This document shows positions 18,606 through 31,889 of a stretch of 64,000 nucleotides of DNA, piece by piece. This DNA is from Acidovorax sp. NO-1 (GTDB lineage Bacteria; Pseudomonadota; Gammaproteobacteria; Burkholderiales; Burkholderiaceae_C), in the NCBI RefSeq assembly GCF_000238595.1, contig NZ_AGTS01000078.1:248001-312000 (forward strand), in the 5' to 3' direction. Position 1 is the first letter of the stretch; every line of letters starts with the position of its first letter. The notes under the pieces were generated by a model. The model made no database searches and had not been told where the DNA came from. It saw only the letters and a list, made by a program, of their open reading frames with translations. A program made the position numbers and the translations under genes.

Positions 18606-18630
18606 CGATGTGGCATGTGCCGAAGACCTG

Positions 18631-20108
18631 TCAGCGTGGCAGGTCGGAGAACCCCATGAGGAACTCATCGACCGCACGTGCTGCCTGACGGCCCTCGCGG
18701 ATGGCCCAGACCACCAGGCTCTGTCCACGGCGGATATCGCCGGCCGCAAACACCTTGGGCACATTGGTGGCATAACCGCCGTCGAAGTCGGTGGTGGCGC
18801 GGGCATTGCCCCGGGCATCCTTCTCAACACCAAAAGCCTCCAGCACCGGGGCCACCGGGCTCACAAAACCCATGGCCAGCAGCACCAGATCGGCCTGGTA
18901 GTGTTTCTCGGTGCCAGGCACTTCCACCAGCTTGCCGTCCTTGAACTCGACCTGCACCGTGGTCAGGCTCTTGACCTTGCCCTTTTCGCCCGTGAACTCC
19001 TTGGTGGAAATCGCGAACTCGCGCACACAGCCTTCTTCGTGGCTGGAGCTGGTGCGCAGCTTGAGCGGCCAGTAAGGCCAGGTCAGGGGCCGGTTTTCCA
19101 CCTCGGGGGGCTGGGGCATCACCTCAAACTGGGTCACGCTGGCCGCGCCGTGGCGGTTGCTGGTGCCCACGCAGTCGCTGCCGGTGTCGCCGCCGCCAAT
19201 CACGATGACGTGCTTGCCCGTGGCCATGATCTGGCCCTTGAGCTTGTCACCCGCATTGACCTTGTTTTGCTGGGGCAGGAACTCCATCGCGAAGTGGATG
19301 CCGTCGAGATCGCGGCCTGGCACGGGCAGGTCGCGCGACTGCTCGGCGCCGCCGGTCAGCAGCACGGCATCAAACTCTTTGTTCAGTTGCTCGGGCGTGA
19401 CGGTTTCCTTGGCCCAGTTGGTGACCTTGGAGTCCTTGCCCAGGCCGTCCTTGGCAGCGCCCACGAACACGCCGGTGCGAAACACCACGCCTTCGGCTTC
19501 CATCTGCTTGACGCGGCGGTCGATGTGCGACTTTTCCATCTTGAAGTCAGGAATGCCGTAGCGCAGCAGGCCGCCCACGCGGTCGTTCTTTTCAAACAGC
19601 GTGACGCTGTGGCCTGCGCGGGCCAGTTGCTGGGCAGCGGCCAGGCCTGCGGGGCCCGAGCCGACCACGGCCACCTTCTTGCCCGTTTGGTGCTTGGCGG
19701 ACGGGGCTTGACCCAGCCCTCTTCCCAGGCGCGGTCGATGATCGCGTGCTCGATGGACTTGATGCCCACGGCGTCGTCGTTCACGTTCAGCACGCAGGCC
19801 GCCTCGCAAGGCGCGGGGCAGATGCGGCCGGTGAACTCGGGGAAGTTGTTGGTGCTGTGCAGCACCTCGATCGCGCTCTTCCAGTCCGCGTGGTACACGA
19901 GGTCGTTGAAGTCCGGGATGATGTTGTTCACCGGGCAGCCGTTGTTGCAGAACGGCGTGCCGCAATCCATGCAGCGCGCGCCTTGCACCTTGGCCTGGCT
20001 CTCGTCGAGGCCGATGACAAATTCCTTGTAATGCTTCAGGCGCTCGGGCACGGGCTTGTAGCCCTCTTCGATGCGCTCGTATTCCATGAAGCCGGTAGTT
20101 TTTCCCAT
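18631..20108 (-). CDS. gltD: Glutamate synthase small subunit, frameshifted in this sequence
   Basis: GltD passes electrons from NADPH through FAD to GltB. The N-terminal part reads in one frame ([20 protein letters not shown], Cys motifs [17 protein letters not shown] and CPAPCEAAC for the 4Fe-4S clusters). After about residue 135 the continuation is in another frame ([19 protein letters not shown] for [16 protein letters not shown] for [23 protein letters not shown]). The switch is at a run of four G on the plus strand (19703-19706). One added base restores a continuous 492-residue protein with the junction VKPPSAKHQ, the normal family length. Loss of GltD would normally impair glutamate synthesis, so a sequencing or assembly error is the simplest explanation. 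Confidence 0.93.
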
Positions 20109-20156
20109 GACGATGTCCTTGTCTATGAATGCTGTGCGAAGGGGGATGGCGTCGCC

Positions 20157-24890
<4,734 letters not shown>

Positions 24891-25070
24891 GGCGCACTCC
24901 TATATTTTTCGCAGGGAGTCGGAGATTAGTGCATTGCAACATGCCTTGGCAAGCAAATTAATTGGGGTCAGGTTCAATATTGTCAGGCCGATTCTGCGTA
25001 TTGCATATATTTGGGGACACATCAAATTAGATAGCATTACCCACAACAGCGGCAATCATCTGACGTCGGT

Positions 25071-25766
25071 TTATTTGGTATTTTTCAGTGGGGGCCTACC
25101 CGCCTGGCTGCGGTTAATGCGTCGCGGTGTGTGTTGTTGCAGGGTTTGCAAAAACCCTGGCTCGCCCAGAGCCCAGCCACTCAGAGCGGAGGTGGTGAGA
25201 TCCGCCTGGTCCTGCGAGCCGATGCCCGCCTGTACCAAAGCGGCGTATGCCGCCTCGCGAGCAAAGGGTGTGTTGCCCAGCGCCCAATAAAGGGCATGCG
25301 GTGTGAGCAGCCGCTCATGGCGCAGCCCCAGCCAGTGGGCGTGGCTTGACCACGGATAGTCAGAGGCTTGCGCCACGTGCCCCGCCCGAACCGGATTGAG
25401 ATCAACATAGGCCATGCATGCCAGCAAGTACCGTTCTGGCTGCAGCACCGTGGAGCGGTAGCGCCCTTCCCACAACGTGCCCGTACGGCCATGGCGCCGG
25501 TTGAAATACTGCACATATCGGCGTCCTACGGACTGCATGAACTGCGGCAAGGCAGTACCACTAGCGGGTGTTACCAGCAGATGGAAATGGTTGTCCATCA
25601 GCACATAGGCATGAACCGCCACGCCATATTTCTGCGCGTTTTCTGCCAACAACGCGAGCATCATTTCAAAGTCTTCGCTATCTACAAAGATGCGCTGGCG
25701 GTTGTTTCCACGCTGGATGACGTGGTGAAGATGACCGGGCAGGTTCAGGCGCGGGAGACGGGCCAT
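25071..25766 (-). CDS. REP-associated tyrosine transposase (Y1/HUH family)
   Basis: A Y1-transposase-like protein of 231 residues: MARLPRLNLPGHLHHVIQRG at the start, the metal-binding HUH motif in YVLMDNHFHLLVTP, and YVQYFNRRHGRTGTLWEGRYRS with the likely catalytic Tyr. ACMAYVDLNPVRAG and YPWSSHAHWLG complete the family pattern. These single-copy, domesticated relatives of IS200/IS605 transposases are linked to REP-type palindromes. The downstream flank (24955-25070) is AT-rich and holds ttggggtcaggttc and ttggggacacatc, which resemble sequence often seen beside such genes. No inverted terminal repeats or target duplications are visible. Confidence 0.88.
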   Translation of the reverse strand: MARLPRLNLPGHLHHVIQRGNNRQRIFVDSEDFEMMLALLAENAQKYGVAVHAYVLMDNHFHLLVTPASGTALPQFMQSVGRRYVQYFNRRHGRTGTLWEGRYRSTVLQPERYLLACMAYVDLNPVRAGHVAQASDYPWSSHAHWLGLRHERLLTPHALYWALGNTPFAREAAYAALVQAGIGSQDQADLTTSALSGWALGEPGFLQTLQQHTPRRINRSQAGRPPLKNTK

Positions 25767-25918
25767 TGGCAGTGAGTCTTTTTGGTTTATGGTGGACAGA
25801 TCTTTGCCCGATTATTGATGGCTGCGGTCGATCCACTTGTCAACAGAGTTTGGCGGCACAATTTGCCTTCGCACACACAGACATCCGCACAGTCCATACA
25901 ACCCCACAGAGGACTCAT

Positions 25919-26254
25919 ATGAACGTTTCCCGATACCTCCTCATCGGCGCACTTGCCATCGCTGCAACCCTGACCGCCTGCGGTGGCGGGGGCCCAGACG
26001 GTTATTACAACCAGATGACCCGGGATTCGCAGCGTGCTGCGGCACGCGACGCAGATACAGCTGCCCGCGTCAAGGCTGCCATCATGGCGGATGTGCGAAT
26101 CAGTGGGCGCGCCAACATTACGGTCAACGTCGTAGACGGCGTAGCAGAACTGCGCGGCGACGCCAACGATCCGCAAGAACGGCTGCTGGCCAACGACATT
26201 GCGCGTCGAACCTACGGAGTCCGCCAGGTGATCAACAACATGCTGTCGAACTGA
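25919..26254 (+). CDS. BON-domain lipoprotein
   Basis: A 111-residue exported lipoprotein. The signal (MNVSRYLLIGALAIAATLTAC) ends at a lipobox Cys followed by a Gly run. A single BON domain (~45-108) follows: AARVKAAIMADVRISGRANITVNVVDGVAELRG and ERLLANDIARRTYGVRQVINN. BON domains bind phospholipid or membranes (OsmY, DolP), so a role in the periplasm or outer membrane under envelope stress is plausible. It stands alone between minus-strand neighbours. The start is at the lipoprotein signal; the longer open frame upstream lacks signal features. Confidence 0.85.
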   Translation: MNVSRYLLIGALAIAATLTACGGGGPDGYYNQMTRDSQRAAARDADTAARVKAAIMADVRISGRANITVNVVDGVAELRGDANDPQERLLANDIARRTYGVRQVINNMLSN

Positions 26255-26285
26255 AGCTCACCACCAGGCCGGCTCCAGAGGCGTC

Positions 26286-27209
26286 TTAAACAGGAGCGGC
26301 GGCGCGGGCGAAGCGGTGTGCCAGCGCCTCCTGCAGACCAAACTCGGCCAGGATGGCCTGCAATCGACTGGCGGCACTGCGCTTGTTCTGGCCGGTGTAG
26401 CGGGCAATGATGAGCTCGTTCTTCATGCTGTGCTCCCAGCCTACCAACTCAGTCACCGTGACTTGGTAGCCGTTGGCCTCCAGATAGAGACAGCGCAACA
26501 CATTGGTGACCTGACTGCCCAGTTCACGGGTGTGCAGCGGGTGGCGCCACAATTCGGCCAACGGCGTGCGTGACAACTGCAACGCCTTTCCCTGCCGCAG
26601 GCAAGCCGCCATTTCCGCCTGACAACACGGCACCAGCACCATGGCCCGGGCCTTTTTCTCCAGCCCGAATGCGATGGCATCATCGGTGGCTGTGTCGCAG
26701 GCATGCAGTGCTGTCACAACATCGATATGGCCGGGGAGTTCCGCGACTTCGGCGGATTCCGCCACAGAAACATTCAGGAACGACATACGCTCGAACCCGA
26801 GTTTTTGCGCCAGCTCCCTGGATTTTTCCACCAGATTCGCGCGCGTCTCCACTCCGTAAATGTGCCCGCGTCCCAATGCCTTGAAATACAGGTCGTACAA
26901 AATGAAGCCGAGATACGACTTGCCGGCCCCATGGTCCGCCAGCGTCGGATGGTGGTTTGTGACGGCAAGCTCGGCAAGCAGCGGCTCTATGAAGTTGAAC
27001 AGGTGGTATACCTGCTTGAGCTTGCGGCGCGAGTCCTGGTTCAGCCGCCCTTCGCGGGTGAGGATGTGCAACTCCTTGAGCAGCTCGACCGACTGCCCAG
27101 GCCGCAGTTCAGAAAGTTCTTCGTAGCCCCCGCGAGCAGGGACTTTTGTTGGATGCGCTGCTTGCAAATGTGAAAGAACCTGCCCGGAGTCGGTGCGCTT
27201 TGCCATCAC
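26286..27209 (-). CDS. SAM-dependent methyltransferase, class I fold
   Basis: A cytoplasmic protein of 307 residues. The SAM-binding motif I is LADHGAGKSYLGFILYD, followed by GVETRANLVEKSRELAQKLG (the acidic residue binding the ribose) and GHIDVVTALHACDTATDDAI. The motif LVPCCQAEM is like that of a methyltransferase group including human GSTCD and bacterial 'Methyltransf_32' proteins, some predicted to act on RNA. The exact substrate is unknown. The gene overlaps DUF1415 at its 5' end (start at 27209 or 27206, MM), so the two are cotranscribed. Confidence 0.8.
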   Translation of the reverse strand: MMAKRTDSGQVLSHLQAAHPTKVPARGGYEELSELRPGQSVELLKELHILTREGRLNQDSRRKLKQVYHLFNFIEPLLAELAVTNHHPTLADHGAGKSYLGFILYDLYFKALGRGHIYGVETRANLVEKSRELAQKLGFERMSFLNVSVAESAEVAELPGHIDVVTALHACDTATDDAIAFGLEKKARAMVLVPCCQAEMAACLRQGKALQLSRTPLAELWRHPLHTRELGSQVTNVLRCLYLEANGYQVTVTELVGWEHSMKNELIIARYTGQNKRSAASRLQAILAEFGLQEALAHRFARAAAPV

Positions 27210-27841
27210 CGCACCTCTTTTCTCTCGGCCCGGGCTTCGAGCCCGGATGGACCGGACTGCGCCCCCACCTGCAGGTCGCTCCAGCCCTGCACACCCAGAG
27301 CCTGCAGCGTCGCCACGTTCCGCTCGAAAATCAACTCAGCCTCGGGGAACACCTCTACTGCACGGTCAATGCTCTCCTCCCGCAGCAAATGCAACGTGGG
27401 GTAAGGGGAGCGGTTGGTGCAGTTGGTCACATCGTCCGGATGCGTACCAGCAAATTGGTACTTCGGATGAAAACTGGCAATCTGCAGCGTGCCGTCAAGG
27501 CCCAGCTCTTCCAGCAGCGCATCGGCCTCGGCCAAAAAATCATTGAAGTCCAGAAAATCATCGAGGCAGTTGGCCAGAATCAACAACGTGGTTTCCCGGG
27601 TTTCAACCGGCATTGCCACCAGTGCCAGCAGCTCTGCCCGCAGAAGGTCCCGCAGCTCCTTCACACACTCGGTGAAAGCAACTGCATAGTGGATCTGGTT
27701 CTTGACATGAACACCCTTGGCGAACGGACACAGGTTGAGGCCAATCACCGCCCGTTCCAACCAATGCACCGTGTCGCGAATGATCAAGTCGGCAGAATGT
27801 GGTGCAGGTGGCGAACCGTTCGAAGGAGAGCAATGGGTCAT
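27206..27841 (-). CDS. DUF1415 family protein
   Basis: A DUF1415 protein of 211 residues, common in beta- and gammaproteobacteria and without known function. Characteristic segments are WLERAVIGLNLCPFAKGVHV, HPKYQFAGTHPDDVTNCTNR and RSPYPTLHLLREESIDRAV. No signal or membrane segment is seen. The start MTHCSPSNGSP (27841) is preferred to the longer frame to 27877. The 3' end overlaps the methyltransferase start, which suggests a joint unit with dgt upstream (73 bp gap). Confidence 0.85.
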   Translation of the reverse strand: MTHCSPSNGSPPAPHSADLIIRDTVHWLERAVIGLNLCPFAKGVHVKNQIHYAVAFTECVKELRDLLRAELLALVAMPVETRETTLLILANCLDDFLDFNDFLAEADALLEELGLDGTLQIASFHPKYQFAGTHPDDVTNCTNRSPYPTLHLLREESIDRAVEVFPEAELIFERNVATLQALGVQGWSDLQVGAQSGPSGLEARAERKEVR

Positions 27842-27914
27842 GGATGGGGCGCGTGCGCGCGCTGGCAGATGTGGCAAATTTTACCGGGGAGGCCATGCCA
27901 CCCCAGCCGCAAGC

Positions 27915-29087
27915 TCACTCGAACAGTCGGCGCCCTGTCAGGCGCTCGTGCTCACGCGTTGCAAACCGGTCCGTCATGCCCGCGATGAAGTCCGCAACCG
28001 CGCGCGCGCGCACTGGCGCTTCACTGGACAATGCGTGATCGGTGATAGTTGCCTTCATTTCATGCGGGTCGGAGGTGTACACCGCAAACAGGTCACGCAC
28101 CACCTCTTGTGCGCGCGTGGTGGTTTCCATCACGCGAGGGTGCCGGTACAGGTTTTTGAAAAGAAACTGCTTCAGCTCCTGCGACCCGGTGCGCATCGCG
28201 TCGCCAAATTTCACCAATGTAGGCGCCTCGCGCACGGCCTGAGCGTCAAGGGGCGCCAGCTCATCCAATGCTAGTCGCGTGGCATCAATCACGTCATACA
28301 CCTGCGCACTGAGCATGCGCCGGATGGCCTCATACAGCAGGCGCCTGTGCAGCCGGGGCTCTCGGAGCTCCGGAAATTCCGCCTGTGCCATGACCCTGTA
28401 GCGATCGAAAAGCTCCACGTCGCGCAACTGCTCCAACGTGATCAGCCCTGAGCGAACCCCGTCATCAATATCGTGCGCGTTGTACGCAATTTCGTCCGCC
28501 AGATTGCACAACTGCGCCTCCAGGCTGGGTTGCTCCCGTCGCAAGAATCTGGCCCCTACTCCACCCGGTTCGTCCAGTTCCAGTTGCTTCGCGGTTGCTC
28601 TGGAACAGTGCTTCAGGATGCCTTCCCGCGTCTCAAAGGTCAGATTCAGCCCGTCGTACTGCGGGTAGCGCTCTTCCAGTTTGTCCACCACGCGCAGGCT
28701 CTGCAGGTTGTGCTCAAAGCCTCCATACCCTGCCATACAGGCATTCAGTGCGTCCTGCCCGGCGTGCCCGAACGGTGTGTGGCCCAGGTCGTGTGCGAGC
28801 GAGATGGCCTCGACGAGGTCCTCATTGATCCGCAATGACCGGGCGATGGAGCGGCCGAGCTGGGCGACCTCCAGCGAGTGGGTCAGCCGCGTCCGAAACA
28901 GGTCGCCCTCGTGATTCAGAAACACCTGGGTCTTGTAGACCAGCCGCCTGAACGCCGTCGAATGCACGATACGGTCCCGGTCCCGCTGGTATTCCGTGCG
29001 CGTAGGAGCCGGCGTTTCCGCATGGCGGCGACCCCGCGTAGCGCCAGGGTCACAGGCAAACGCCGCAAGTTCAGATATATGAGTCAA
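27915..29087 (-). CDS. dgt: Deoxyguanosinetriphosphate triphosphohydrolase-like protein
   Basis: An HD-domain dNTPase of 390 residues that cleaves dNTPs to nucleosides and triphosphate. The HD metal ligands are in RTRLTHSLEVAQLGRSIAR and ISLAHDLGHTPFGHAGQDAL, with the third in CNLADEIAYNAHDIDDG. The N-terminal YQRDRDRIVHSTAFRRLVYKTQVF is the usual entry. The start appears to be TTG at 29087 (MTHISELAAF); an alternative start would truncate conserved sequence. The upstream 50 bp is a palindromic repeat copy, so no standard ribosome binding site is seen. Members of this length are often annotated as 'dGTPase-like', with a broader dNTP range. Confidence 0.93.
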   Translation of the reverse strand: MTHISELAAFACDPGATRGRRHAETPAPTRTEYQRDRDRIVHSTAFRRLVYKTQVFLNHEGDLFRTRLTHSLEVAQLGRSIARSLRINEDLVEAISLAHDLGHTPFGHAGQDALNACMAGYGGFEHNLQSLRVVDKLEERYPQYDGLNLTFETREGILKHCSRATAKQLELDEPGGVGARFLRREQPSLEAQLCNLADEIAYNAHDIDDGVRSGLITLEQLRDVELFDRYRVMAQAEFPELREPRLHRRLLYEAIRRMLSAQVYDVIDATRLALDELAPLDAQAVREAPTLVKFGDAMRTGSQELKQFLFKNLYRHPRVMETTTRAQEVVRDLFAVYTSDPHEMKATITDHALSSEAPVRARAVADFIAGMTDRFATREHERLTGRRLFE

Positions 29088-29138
29088 AACAGCCGCTAGC
29101 GCTTATCCAGCAAGTGCAAATAGCTATAAATATAATAG
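29086..29138 (+). repeat. Intergenic palindromic repeat, copy 3 (upstream of dgt)
   Basis: A diverged copy: caaaacagccg, then ctagcgcttatccagcaagt, then gcaaatagctataaatataa. It directly abuts the TTG start of dgt and fills the gap to aroB. Confidence 0.65.
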
Positions 29139-29150
29139 CAATCCACAGTA

Positions 29151-30290
29151 TTAATGTGGGCCATATGCACAGCAGGCGTCTATTACTTCACGTACCAGAC
29201 TATCTGGCGCCGAGCGCACCGCAGCCTTGCCTGGGCCGTCAATCACAACAAAGCGTATTTCGCCAGCTTCGGATTTTTTATCCACACGCATGAGCTCCAG
29301 GTACCGGCCCGCATTGTCCGCCGCGTCCAGCACCGGGCCCCGCGTCGGGAGGCCAGCCCGCTCAATGAGCCGCTTGAGGCGGCTTACAAAACTGGTGTCC
29401 ACCAAACCCAGCCTGAACGAAAGTTCGGCCGCCATCACCATCCCGGCACCCACACCTTCTCCATGTAGCCATTGGCCATATCCCAGGCCAGCTTCAATGG
29501 CATGACCGAAGGTGTGCCCGAAGTTCAGGATAGCGCGAAGGCCACTCTCTTTTTCGTCTTGTCCCACCACCCACGCCTTGATTTCACAACTGCGCTTGAC
29601 GGCATGCGCCAGTGCTTGTGGTTCTTTATTCAGAACGGCATCAATCGAGACCTCCAACCACTCCATGAACTGCATGTCCGCGATCGGGCCATATTTGATG
29701 ACCTCTGCGAGCCCTGCACTCATCTCTCGGGCAGGCAGGGTATCCAGCGTAGCCAAATCGCAAAGCACCAAGCGCGGCTGATAGAACGCTCCGATCATGT
29801 TCTTGCCAAGCGGGTGGTTGATGGCCGTTTTACCGCCAACCGAGGAATCAACCTGCGCAAGCAAAGTGGTGGGTATCTGCACAAACGGCACCCCCCGCAT
29901 ATACGTTGCAGCAGCAAAACCAGTCATATCTCCGATAACTCCGCCGCCGAGTGCATACAACACGGCTTTCCTGTCAAAAGCCCCGCGCAACAACGCATCG
30001 AAGATCAGTTCCAAGCTCTGCCAGTTCTTGTACTGCTCTCCATCCGGCAATACCACTGTGCGTACGACACCATAGTGCCCAGAAAGCGCCTGCTCCAGCA
30101 CCAAGCCGTAGTGAGCAGCAACAGTTTCGTTGGTAACAATCAGCGCCGCGCTGCCTAAGGGGAACAGGCAGGAAGCCGGACTCTGCTGCGCAATTAAGCC
30201 TTCGCCCACGTGAATTTCATAGCTTCGGTCGCCCAATGCGATTTGAATCTGTGACGTGACGATTGGGGCTGTAGAAACGCTGGTGTTCAT
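29151..30290 (-). CDS. aroB: 3-dehydroquinate synthase
   Basis: AroB, 379 residues, turns DAHP into 3-dehydroquinate using NAD and a metal. Family motifs are [65 protein letters not shown] (split by family blocks) and the metal-binding His in [12 protein letters not shown] and [11 protein letters not shown]. It starts just after the terminator that closes the pilus/lipoprotein operon, so it should have its own promoter in a short gap. aroK, which usually sits between pilQ and aroB in this group, is absent here. Confidence 0.97.
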   Translation of the reverse strand: MNTSVSTAPIVTSQIQIALGDRSYEIHVGEGLIAQQSPASCLFPLGSAALIVTNETVAAHYGLVLEQALSGHYGVVRTVVLPDGEQYKNWQSLELIFDALLRGAFDRKAVLYALGGGVIGDMTGFAAATYMRGVPFVQIPTTLLAQVDSSVGGKTAINHPLGKNMIGAFYQPRLVLCDLATLDTLPAREMSAGLAEVIKYGPIADMQFMEWLEVSIDAVLNKEPQALAHAVKRSCEIKAWVVGQDEKESGLRAILNFGHTFGHAIEAGLGYGQWLHGEGVGAGMVMAAELSFRLGLVDTSFVSRLKRLIERAGLPTRGPVLDAADNAGRYLELMRVDKKSEAGEIRFVVIDGPGKAAVRSAPDSLVREVIDACCAYGPH

Positions 30291-30306
30291 CTGCGTATGA
30301 GAAGTT

Positions 30307-30336
30307 AAAAGGCCTCAGTGCACTTGCACTGAGGCC
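30307..30336 (-). terminator. Rho-independent terminator after the pil/lipoprotein operon
   Basis: The 12-base arms ggcctcagtgca and tgcactgaggcc are perfect inverted repeats with a 2-base spacer (30311-30336). They are followed on the minus strand by TTTTAAC. This long, strong hairpin lies between the lipoprotein gene and aroB and implies that the two are separate transcripts. Confidence 0.85.
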
Positions 30337-30367
30337 CAATACATGACCCTTTACCGGGCGTATTAGG

Positions 30368-31870
30368 TTACGGACATCCGGCACCGGCCACGGTTATTCG
30401 CACTTTACGGGTAGTGGACAGCGTGCCCTTCGTCGCCGTCACAAAAAAGTCGTTGTTTCCACAACCCCCAGGTGCAGCAGGTGCAGTCCCGACCAAGATG
30501 CCTTGCGCACTAAGCGTCAGCCAGCCTGGAAGAGCAGTACCCGCCCAAGTCACCACACCAGTTGCAGGTCCACCGGATGCTGTAAGTGCGTAAAGATAAC
30601 TTTGGCCAGCAGTTGCACCAGCAAGTGGGCAAGCAGTGTTGATATCTGAGCCGCAACCGCTCAAATTAATAGTTAGCGGATCGACAATTGCAGAGCCGGA
30701 AATGGTCATGGTGAAATTGGCCTGATCAACATTGCCTGCGCTATCAACCACACGCACTGCAAAACTGACATCCCCAGGTTCACGCATGTTGGGCGTACCA
30801 GAAATGACCCCGGACGAGCTCAGCGACAATCCTGCTGGCAGCGAGCTCAGCGCGGACCAAGTGTAGGGCGGCAAACCGCCTTCCGCTTCGAGAACGAAGC
30901 TGAAGGGAACCCCGTTTGTGGGCTCAGCGTCCACCGACGTCGTGGTGATCTCCAAAGGCTCAAGGGTCGGAGCTACACGATCCGTGGCTTGAACAACCAG
31001 CAGCGCTGTGATGGGCATCTGAATGCCATTAGTCACATCGTTATCACTACGGTCAGCGACCATCTCCAGGAGGATCGGACCCACGTTGGGGCCACTTGAC
31101 AACGCGAACAATCCAACACCGCCAATGGTCTTCACCTGTAGCGAGTTACCAGACTGCGCGCCTGCTACCAAGCGAGCACCAGTGGCCGCATCCCCCACGG
31201 GGCGGATGCTCACTTGGAGATTCGCGTTAGTGGGTGCAGGAAGAGGCTGATTGGCATCATCAAGCACATATGCGTCGATCGCAGTCGATACGCGCAAGTT
31301 ACTGGTGTTGCCTTGGGTGCCTAAAACCGGATAGGCGGCTACGCCAGCAATACTGGCTGCCATACCTGTACTGGCGCCTACAGTAATATTCACGCTCGCG
31401 GACTCACGCTGAGTACTTACTGGATTGGTAACCGTGCAAATAATTCTCGCCACGCCTGCCTGCTCTGCAGCGTGAAAATGAAACCTAGCACCACCCGAGT
31501 TTGCACCAAGCGTGATGGCACTGTAAGCCAATGGATTTCCGTCTTCATCCTCGTGCTCTTCGTCGCCATCCAGGTAATACAATGATCCAGAATTCAGACC
31601 TTGATCGACCCTGCAAGCGAATATATCTTCTTCACCATCGGGAATTGGCTTACCGCCTTCCCGGGCTTCGACGTATAGCGTGGTCGTAAAAGGTGCATAT
31701 ACACCCAGTCCCGCAGGATACCCTCCGATGTTCACCGGCAGTTGAGTTTTTTCGGCACGCAGCGTAATGGTGTATTTCAGATCGCTTTGACCAGGATCTC
31801 CCCCACCACCCCCACATGCAGCGAGTACCGAGGCAAATAGCAAAGTCGACAATTTGGCGATTTTAATCAT
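30368..31870 (-). CDS. Lipoprotein with a putative Ig-like (cadherin-like) domain
   Basis: An exported lipoprotein of 500 residues. The signal MIKIAKLSTLLFASVLAAC ends at a Cys followed by five Gly. The middle (~30-300) consists of beta-rich, Big/adhesin-like sequence. Residues ~305-395 match a putative Ig domain (He_PIG type: LPPYTWSALSSLPAGLSLSSSG, ISGTPNMREPGD). A second, weaker repeat follows (~405-495: ALPGWLTLSAQG, LVGTAPAAPGGCGNN). Such proteins sit on the outer surface and mediate adhesion or carbohydrate binding. It lies 20 bp after pilQ in the position usually held by aroK, and its codon use is more AT-rich than its neighbours. Confidence 0.75.
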   Translation of the reverse strand: MIKIAKLSTLLFASVLAACGGGGGDPGQSDLKYTITLRAEKTQLPVNIGGYPAGLGVYAPFTTTLYVEAREGGKPIPDGEEDIFACRVDQGLNSGSLYYLDGDEEHEDEDGNPLAYSAITLGANSGGARFHFHAAEQAGVARIICTVTNPVSTQRESASVNITVGASTGMAASIAGVAAYPVLGTQGNTSNLRVSTAIDAYVLDDANQPLPAPTNANLQVSIRPVGDAATGARLVAGAQSGNSLQVKTIGGVGLFALSSGPNVGPILLEMVADRSDNDVTNGIQMPITALLVVQATDRVAPTLEPLEITTTSVDAEPTNGVPFSFVLEAEGGLPPYTWSALSSLPAGLSLSSSGVISGTPNMREPGDVSFAVRVVDSAGNVDQANFTMTISGSAIVDPLTINLSGCGSDINTACPLAGATAGQSYLYALTASGGPATGVVTWAGTALPGWLTLSAQGILVGTAPAAPGGCGNNDFFVTATKGTLSTTRKVRITVAGAGCP

Positions 31871-31889
31871 CTCTATTCCAATTAAATTA

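Larger units (their letters stand above)
18283..18630. other. Intergenic region between gltD and mlaF
   Basis: No gene is supported here. Short open frames exist on both strands but show no protein-like features and no ribosome binding sites. The gap holds the gltBD terminator (18582-18605) and an AT-rich segment with a near-palindrome (18368-18395), which is the best place for the mla promoter. Confidence 0.5.

Noticed and set aside
18413-18616. 67-residue minus-strand frame before gltD's terminator
   Set aside because: Overlaps the terminator and shows no protein-like features.
24955-25070. Terminal repeats of an insertion sequence around the RAYT gene
   Set aside because: Only ttgggg-type short motifs are seen; no inverted termini or target-site duplication, so no mobile element boundaries are claimed.
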